Shown here: positions 59,115-64,000 of the stretch, in pieces | Layout: every line of letters begins with the position of its first letter | How positions within the stretch are numbered: the first letter of the stretch is position 1 | NCBI RefSeq assembly: GCF_002901705.1 | Contig: NZ_PPPV01000012.1 | Coordinates: 1,225,454-1,289,453, forward strand | Origin: Staphylococcus lugdunensis | GTDB taxonomy: Bacteria; Bacillota; Bacilli; Staphylococcales; Staphylococcaceae | Length of the DNA: 64,000 nucleotides | Direction: 5' to 3' | Notes under the pieces: model-generated | Database searches by the model: none | The model's input: only the letters and a program-made list of their open reading frames with translations | Told to the model about the DNA's origin: nothing | Position numbers and translations under genes: made by a program

Positions 59115-60329
59115 ATGCATATTCTCATTGGGATAATTGGAATCGTTTTCTTCTTAGCGCTTGCCTTTGCATTTAGCTCAGATAGAAAGCATATTCGTTG
59201 GAAGTACGTCGCTTTGTTACTTGTGATTCAATTTATATTCGCCTTTATTTTACTTAAAACGACGGCAGGTATACATGTCATCGGAGGAATTTCAAACGGC
59301 TTTAATTATTTACTACAAAAAGCTGCAGAAGGCGTTAACTTTGTCTTTGGTGGATTTAAATTTGTTAATCCTAAAAACCCTCCATTCTTCTTTAGTGTTT
59401 TATTACCGATTGTATTTATCTCTGCGTTAATCGGCATACTACAATACACTCGCATCCTACCACTCATTATTAATGGGTTAGGCTGGTTAATTTCTAAAAT
59501 CAATGGCATGGGACGTTTAGAATCTTATAATGCCGTCGCCGCAGCCATCTTAGGGCAATCTGAAGTTTTTATTTCTTTAAAAAAACAATTACCTTACATA
59601 CCGAAACAACGGTTATATACATTAACCGCTTCAGCTATGTCTACCGTTTCAGCTTCAATTATTGGCGCATACTTTACTTTAATTGAACCAAAGTATGTCG
59701 TAACGGCAGTTGTACTTAACCTTTTTGGTGGTTTCATTATTGCATCAATTATTAATCCTTATAAAGTGAATGAAGAAGAAGATAAATTATTAGTAGATGA
59801 AACAGAAACTAAAAATCAATCTTTCTTTGAAATGTTAGGAGAGTACATTTTAGATGGATTTAAAGTAGCGGTTATCGTTGGGGCAATGCTCATTGGCTAT
59901 ATCGCCATTATCGCATTACTAAACGGTATCGTTAGTGGTCTTTTAAGTGTCATAACGCATGGCGCTGTCTCTTGGGATTTCCAAACTTTAATTGGCTTTG
60001 TCTTTGCACCTTTAGCCTTTCTATCTGGTGTTCCATGGAACGAAGCTGTACAGTCTGGTTCAGTTATGGCAACAAAACTGCTTTCTAATGAATTTGTTGC
60101 TATGCAATCATTAGGTAAACTATCAGATATTTCAACGCACGCTAAAGGCATAACTTCAGTATTCCTAGTATCATTCGCTAACTTTAGCTCAATTGGAATT
60201 ATTTCTGGTGCCATTAAATCACTTAACTCTGAAAAAGGTGATATTGTTGCTCGCTTTGGCTTAAAATTATTATTCGGTGCTACACTAGTTTCATTTATCT
60301 CCGCAACAATTGCTGGATTCTTTATTTAA
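59115..60329 (+). CDS. nupC: NupC-family concentrative nucleoside transporter
   Basis: 404 residues, about 10 membrane segments. CNT signatures include ILGQSEVFISLKKQLPYI near residues 144-161, TASAMSTVSASIIGAYF, and VSFANFSSIGIISGAIKSL near 354-372. It takes up nucleosides with protons or sodium. ATG 59115 has AAGGAG upstream. Divergent from ctsR, as in other staphylococci. Confidence 0.92.
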   Translation: MHILIGIIGIVFFLALAFAFSSDRKHIRWKYVALLLVIQFIFAFILLKTTAGIHVIGGISNGFNYLLQKAAEGVNFVFGGFKFVNPKNPPFFFSVLLPIVFISALIGILQYTRILPLIINGLGWLISKINGMGRLESYNAVAAAILGQSEVFISLKKQLPYIPKQRLYTLTASAMSTVSASIIGAYFTLIEPKYVVTAVVLNLFGGFIIASIINPYKVNEEEDKLLVDETETKNQSFFEMLGEYILDGFKVAVIVGAMLIGYIAIIALLNGIVSGLLSVITHGAVSWDFQTLIGFVFAPLAFLSGVPWNEAVQSGSVMATKLLSNEFVAMQSLGKLSDISTHAKGITSVFLVSFANFSSIGIISGAIKSLNSEKGDIVARFGLKLLFGATLVSFISATIAGFFI

Positions 60330-60361
60330 ATAAATATTAAACAGCCATATTATCGTTTTGT

Positions 60362-60408
60362 GATGCTATAAGAGCCTATATCGTAGGCATCTTGTAGCAT
60401 CATTTTTT
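60362..60408 (+). terminator. Terminator of nupC
   Basis: GATGCTATAAG pairs with CTTGTAGCATC, with an inner GCCTA/TAGGC stem, followed by TTTTTTT. Confidence 0.85.
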
Positions 60409-60518
60409 TATACTTTCTTGCTATCTCTTATAAAAAAGCGAATATTTTAAAATAGCTATTTAATGTAGAGCAAATCTTGCATCGCATCATTGTCTCATAT
60501 TAATAGCTTATATTAAAA

Positions 60519-60546
60519 AAGAGCACTCATTTTTTGAGTGCTCTTT
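60519..60546 (-). terminator. Terminator of pdxS-pdxT
   Basis: A 12-bp perfect stem AAAGAGCACTCA / TGAGTGCTCTTT with a 4-base loop. It is followed on the minus strand by a T-run and lies 14 bp after pdxT. Confidence 0.85.
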
Positions 60547-60559
60547 CAACAAGACTATG

Positions 60560-61114
60560 TTATTTGACCATATGTTCAATAAAGTATTGCGTAACTCTAT
60601 AATCATCCGTTAACTCAGGATGGAATGATACACCTAAATAGTTCCCTTGTTTAACTGCAACAATTTTATCGCCAACAGTACTTAATACTTCTACGCCATC
60701 TTCTACGCTAGCAATATGTGGTGCTCTAATAAAAACACCTTCTATATCTTCAGCAATGCCTTTAATATCAAGTTCTGATTCAAAACTATCTACTTGTCTA
60801 CCAAACGAATTACGTTCTACAGTGATATCCAATTTTTTTAAATATCCTGTTTCACCTTCGACATGTTTAGCTAATACAATTAGGCCAGCACATGTGCCAA
60901 ACATAGGTAAGTTAGATTGTTGTAATTTTTCTTTAAAACCATATAAATCCATCAATCTTCTAAGTGTGGTTGACTCACCACCAGGAAGAATCAATCCATC
61001 AATTTCTTCTAGTTGTTCTACTCTTTTAATTGCTATGCCTTCGTGACCACTTAATTCAATATGACGAATATGTTCACGCACAGCGCCTTGCAATGCCAAT
61101 ACACCTATCTTCAT
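60560..61114 (-). CDS. pdxT: Pyridoxal 5'-phosphate synthase glutaminase subunit PdxT
   Basis: 184 residues. Class I glutamine amidotransferase: [13 protein letters not shown] near residues 42-54 and the nucleophile Cys in [12 protein letters not shown] near 75-86; His/Glu appear in SFHPELTDD near 167-175. It supplies ammonia from glutamine to PdxS. It starts 3 bp after the pdxS stop. Confidence 0.97.
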   Translation of the reverse strand: MKIGVLALQGAVREHIRHIELSGHEGIAIKRVEQLEEIDGLILPGGESTTLRRLMDLYGFKEKLQQSNLPMFGTCAGLIVLAKHVEGETGYLKKLDITVERNSFGRQVDSFESELDIKGIAEDIEGVFIRAPHIASVEDGVEVLSTVGDKIVAVKQGNYLGVSFHPELTDDYRVTQYFIEHMVK

Positions 61115-61117
61115 ATC

Positions 61118-62005
61118 TTACCAACCACGCTCTTGCATACGTTCTTCTAATGAAATTTTATTTATATCTAAGCCTTTCATTGCTGTTCCTAATTCTGCAG
61201 CCAATTTACCAATTAACTCATAATCTTGATAATGTGTCGTCGCTTGTACAATCGCTTTCGCAAATTTTTCAGGATCTTCTGATTTGAAAATACCTGAACC
61301 TACAAAGACGCCATCTGCACCCAATTCCATCATTAAAGCAGCATCCTGAGGTGTTGCTACACCTCCAGCAGCAAAGTTAACAACTGGTAGGCGACCGTTA
61401 TCCTTGATTTGTTTCAAGATTTCATATGGCGCACCTAATTCTTTAGCATACGTCATAATTTCATCGTCGTTCATTACTACTAAACGACTAACTTCAGCAT
61501 TTACTTTTCTCATATGACGTACTGCTTCAACAATGTTTCCAGTTCCAGGTTCACCTTTCGTACGTAACATTGCTGCACCTTCACCAATACGACGTGCGGC
61601 TTCACCTAAATCACGACACCCACAAACAAACGGTACAGTAAACTGGTCTTTTCTTAAATGATATTCTTCATCAGCTGGTGTTAATACTTCAGATTCATCA
61701 ATATAATCGACCCCCATAGCTTCGAGCACACGCGCTTCAGTAATGTGTCCAATACGTGCTTTAGCCATAACCGGTATAGAAACAGCGTTCATTACTTCTT
61801 CAACAATTTTAGGGTTAGCGCTACGTGCTACCCCTCCTGCCGCTCTAATATCAGAAGGCACACGCTCTAATGCCATAACAGCAACCGCTCCAGCTTCCTC
61901 CGCGATTCTAGCTTGTTCTGCATTAACAACGTCCATAATGACGCCGCCTTTTTGCATTTCAGCCATACCTCGTTTAACTCTTTCAGATCCTACAATTTTA
62001 GACAT
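61118..62005 (-). CDS. pdxS: Pyridoxal 5'-phosphate synthase lyase subunit PdxS
   Basis: 295 residues, nearly invariant family. [21 protein letters not shown] near residues 20-40, [19 protein letters not shown], the Schiff-base lysine in VMAKARIGH near 79-87, and [27 protein letters not shown] near 216-242. It forms PLP from ribose 5-phosphate, glyceraldehyde 3-phosphate and ammonia. Cotranscribed with pdxT. Confidence 0.98.
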   Translation of the reverse strand: MSKIVGSERVKRGMAEMQKGGVIMDVVNAEQARIAEEAGAVAVMALERVPSDIRAAGGVARSANPKIVEEVMNAVSIPVMAKARIGHITEARVLEAMGVDYIDESEVLTPADEEYHLRKDQFTVPFVCGCRDLGEAARRIGEGAAMLRTKGEPGTGNIVEAVRHMRKVNAEVSRLVVMNDDEIMTYAKELGAPYEILKQIKDNGRLPVVNFAAGGVATPQDAALMMELGADGVFVGSGIFKSEDPEKFAKAIVQATTHYQDYELIGKLAAELGTAMKGLDINKISLEERMQERGW

Positions 62006-62102
62006 GTAAATTGCCCCTTTTCTAATTGATTAAATCCATTCTAAACGATAAACTGATATTGAAAAAGGTTCAATTTTATAATAAATAAAGAGGCCAGATG
62101 AT
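62006..62102. promoter_or_regulatory. Divergent pdxS/pdxR promoter region
   Basis: A 97-bp gap holds both divergent promoters and, by analogy, PdxR binding sites. A TATAAT -10 is seen for pdxR near 62075-62080. No repeat pair was clear enough to call an operator. Confidence 0.5.
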
Positions 62103-63485
62103 ATGAAGAAGAAAACTGCACTATACCAATCACTCTATGAAAAATTAAAAGCCCAAATTATTGAAGGTCATTATCAGGCAAATGAAAAGTTTCCTTCAAA
62201 GCGACAATTAAGTGAACATTTATCACTTAGTCATACAACAATCGAACATGCCTATCAACTTTTACTAGATGAAGGATTTATTTATGCCAAACCACGTTCA
62301 GGCTATTATGTATCAGATATCGAATCACTGCCTGTCGTACCACAAACATCAGGATTTCATGAAATCAACTTCATTCAGAAGTCAACGCCAAAATCACATT
62401 ACCGCTATGCCTTTAACTTGGCTGAAATAGATGCTGAAAACTTTCCATTGCATACATTAAGAAAATATGCTCGAGATGTTTTTGATGATAGTAATATAGA
62501 CCTTTTACAACATGGACATCCACAAGGTGAATTGGCATTAAGACAACAAATTGCCCATTATTTATTTAACAGCAGAGGAGTTACTTGTCATCCAAATCAA
62601 ATTATTATCGGCTCTTCTACAGAACAATTACTTGATATGATTACAGATGTACTATCAGATAGCTCCTTTATTATCGAACAACCAAGCTATCCACCAATTA
62701 AACAAACATTAGACAAGAAACAGATGCCTTATAAACAAGTTATAGTAGAAAAAGATGGCATCCAAGTCGATCCCATCTTTGAATACAATAATGATATTTT
62801 GTATATTACCCCTTCACATCAATTTCCAACGGGGCATATCATGAATTTAAAAAAACGCACCCAATTAATTCAATGGGCACAGCAGCAAGAAAAACGTTAT
62901 ATTATTGAAGATGATTACGACTCTGAGTTTAGATATTATGGCAAACCGATACCCGCTTTACAAAGTTTAGACACGAAAGGAAAAGTTATTTATATTAGTA
63001 CATTTTCTAAGTCTCTATTTCCAAGTTGTCGTATAGCGTATATCGTTTTACCTTATCCAATATTAAACATATATAATCATCATCCATATAAAGAAGGAAA
63101 TACAGTTCCCGTTCATATTCAACATATCGTCGAAAGATTTATGGCATCAGGCAGTTTTGAACGCCATCTAAATAAAATGAGAAAAATTTATCGCGACAAA
63201 CTTACTTATATTTTAAATCAACTTGCACCTTACTCTAATCAATTAAAGATTGATGGCGCATTAACTGGCATGCATTTTACCATTCGGGTTATAAATGGGC
63301 TAACAATGGAACAATGTCTAGAAAACGCATCAAATATATCTCTTAAACTGGAACCCTATCACTTCGATGATGCTAATGAGCGCTATCCTACTTTTATTTT
63401 AGGGTTTGGTGGCATTTCAAATGAAGATTTGTCTAATCATGTCCAAGCACTAATAAGCGCACTCGTCATAAATGACTATGAGTGA
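62103..63485 (+). CDS. pdxR: MocR/GabR-type transcriptional regulator PdxR
   Basis: 460 residues. GntR-type winged helix at residues about 8-75 (KFPSKRQLSEHLSLSHTTIEHAYQLLLDEGF), then a fold-type I aminotransferase-like domain with PSYPP, EDDYDSEFRYYG near 273-284 and the PLP lysine in YISTFSKSLFPSCRIAY near 298-314. Such regulators sense PLP and control pdxST; divergent placement from pdxS supports this role. Confidence 0.92.
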   Translation: MKKKTALYQSLYEKLKAQIIEGHYQANEKFPSKRQLSEHLSLSHTTIEHAYQLLLDEGFIYAKPRSGYYVSDIESLPVVPQTSGFHEINFIQKSTPKSHYRYAFNLAEIDAENFPLHTLRKYARDVFDDSNIDLLQHGHPQGELALRQQIAHYLFNSRGVTCHPNQIIIGSSTEQLLDMITDVLSDSSFIIEQPSYPPIKQTLDKKQMPYKQVIVEKDGIQVDPIFEYNNDILYITPSHQFPTGHIMNLKKRTQLIQWAQQQEKRYIIEDDYDSEFRYYGKPIPALQSLDTKGKVIYISTFSKSLFPSCRIAYIVLPYPILNIYNHHPYKEGNTVPVHIQHIVERFMASGSFERHLNKMRKIYRDKLTYILNQLAPYSNQLKIDGALTGMHFTIRVINGLTMEQCLENASNISLKLEPYHFDDANERYPTFILGFGGISNEDLSNHVQALISALVINDYE

Positions 63486-63614
63486 GAATTTTGTAGACTT
63501 AAAAACTAAGTTTCAGTGCAAATGTTTTAAAATAATTTTAATCATTTAAAAAAGCAATAACTTTTTCATTTTTGAAGTATCGCATTTAATTTGTATTTTC
63601 TATAGGTCAGAATA
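63486..63614. other. AT-rich spacer between pdxR and the rRNA tail
   Basis: No gene or clear hairpin is seen. Confidence 0.4.
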
Positions 63615-63725
63615 CGTCAGCTTCAATCGCTTTCTCTTCGCAAAGCCGTTATTTATCGACTTGTTTTTCAATTTTTGGCATAAAAAAAGAGACCTCTCGG
63701 TCTCAATGCGGCTCATCGCATCCAT
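63615..63725 (-). repeat. rRNA-operon terminator region, copy A
   Basis: About 111 bp that recur nearly unchanged at 63888-64000. It contains the GAGACCGAGAGGTCTC hairpin (63689-63704) with a T-run on the minus strand, and ATGCGATGAGCCGCAT-like sequence just before it. It is the terminator behind a 5S rRNA remnant. Confidence 0.85.
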
Positions 63726-63731
63726 TTGCTT

Positions 63732-63797
63732 TGCCTGGCAACGTCCTACTCTAGCGGAACGTAAGTCTGCTACCATCGACGCTAAGGAGCTTACTTT
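63732..63797 (-). pseudogene. 5' truncated 5S rRNA remnant
   Basis: The minus strand reads TAAGCTCCTTAGCGTCGATGG, then the TACGTTCCGCTAGAGTAGGACG segment and TGCCAGGCA, which is the 3' half of staphylococcal 5S rRNA. Upstream of TAAGCTCC the similarity stops: the expected GAACACAGAAGT part and the GGTGACTATAGC start are absent. Only about 66 of about 115 bases are present, so this is not a working 5S gene. Confidence 0.85.
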
Positions 63798-63887
63798 GCT
63801 TTGAGACAACCGCTCGCATCTTTCCTTATTGTCTATTTTTGTTTGCTCATTTAGCTCGACTAAACTCGCTGCTCAAAAATCTCAATG

Positions 63888-64000
63888 CGTCAGCTTCAAT
63901 CGCTTTCTCTTCGCAAAGCCGTTATTTGTCGTCTTTGTTTTTTAACTTTTTGGCATAAAAAAAGAGACCTCTCGGTCTCAATGCGGCTCATCGCATCCAT
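63888..64000 (-). repeat. rRNA-operon terminator region, copy B (cut by window edge)
   Basis: Near-identical to 63615-63725, including the GAGACCGAGAGGTCTC hairpin (63964-63979). It probably belongs to the real 3' end of the rRNA operon, with a complete 5S gene just beyond the window. Confidence 0.8.

Noticed and set aside
63600..63809. 69-aa frame on the minus strand over the rRNA tail
   Set aside because: It overlaps the 5S remnant and terminator hairpin, which explain the sequence better; no coding character.
63798..63887. tRNA gene between the two rRNA terminator copies
   Set aside because: No cloverleaf with a T-loop GTTCRA and acceptor pairing could be drawn.

Overview
The window is low-GC Firmicute chromosome. 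The gene order nupC / ctsR-mcsA-mcsB-clpC / radA-yacL / gltX-cysE-cysS-mrnC-rlmB-rae1-sigH-rpmG-secE-nusG-rplKA-rplJL-rpoBC-rpsLG-fusA-tuf, and the near-identity of RpoB, CtsR, Kbl and the ribosomal proteins to remembered staphylococcal sequences, point to the genus Staphylococcus. It is probably not a typical S. aureus. The position expected for sdrC/D/E holds a different giant surface protein, and several metabolic genes sit where the S. aureus order, as remembered, does not have them. The species is left open.

Left part (1-14 kb, accessory to core boundary): a CDP-glycerol glycerophosphotransferase-like gene cut by the window edge is divergent from a TarS/TarP-like GT2 glycosyltransferase and a 62-aa membrane-anchored protein. 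Then comes a 2118-aa YSIRK/LPDTG cell-wall protein with 13 Rib/alpha-like repeats of about 85 residues. A core set follows: FMN reductase, Cof-type HAD phosphatase, tRNA adenosine deaminase TadA, two deoxynucleoside kinases and a HAD phosphatase.

Middle-left part (14-28 kb, amino-acid metabolism): alanine dehydrogenase, threonine dehydratase and an APC permease form one unit, preceded by a promoter with a near-consensus Rex operator and a cre-like site. A 26-residue strongly amphipathic, PSM-like peptide gene, absent from ordinary gene calls because of its size, lies in the next intergenic region. Then follow branched-chain aminotransferase, an SDR-type threonine dehydrogenase, a LysE-family exporter, Nudix and GNAT proteins, an ornithine cyclodeaminase homologue, 2-amino-3-ketobutyrate CoA ligase and an M20 amidohydrolase. 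Threonine, alanine, glycine and branched-chain amino acids are the common theme.

Central part (28-49 kb, mostly minus strand): the translation/transcription superoperon from cysE down to tuf. A cysteine T-box (UGC specifier) precedes cysE, an L10 leader precedes rplJ, and two GTGGGAGG elements may be L1-binding sites at rplK and rplA.

Right part (50-64 kb): gltX, the PIN-TRAM protein YacL, RadA, and the CtsR-regulated operon ctsR-mcsA-mcsB-clpC with two CtsR boxes in its promoter. NupC and the pyridoxal phosphate genes pdxS-pdxT, with their divergent MocR-type regulator pdxR, come next. The window ends in the tail of an rRNA operon, with a 5' truncated 5S rRNA remnant lying between two near-identical copies of the rRNA terminator region.

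No CRISPR array, prophage or insertion sequence was seen. The items most worth follow-up are the PSM-like peptide, the giant Rib-repeat protein with its higher-order repeat structure, the Rex/cre control of ald, the teichoic-acid-like pair at the left edge, and the broken, duplicated 5S/terminator region.
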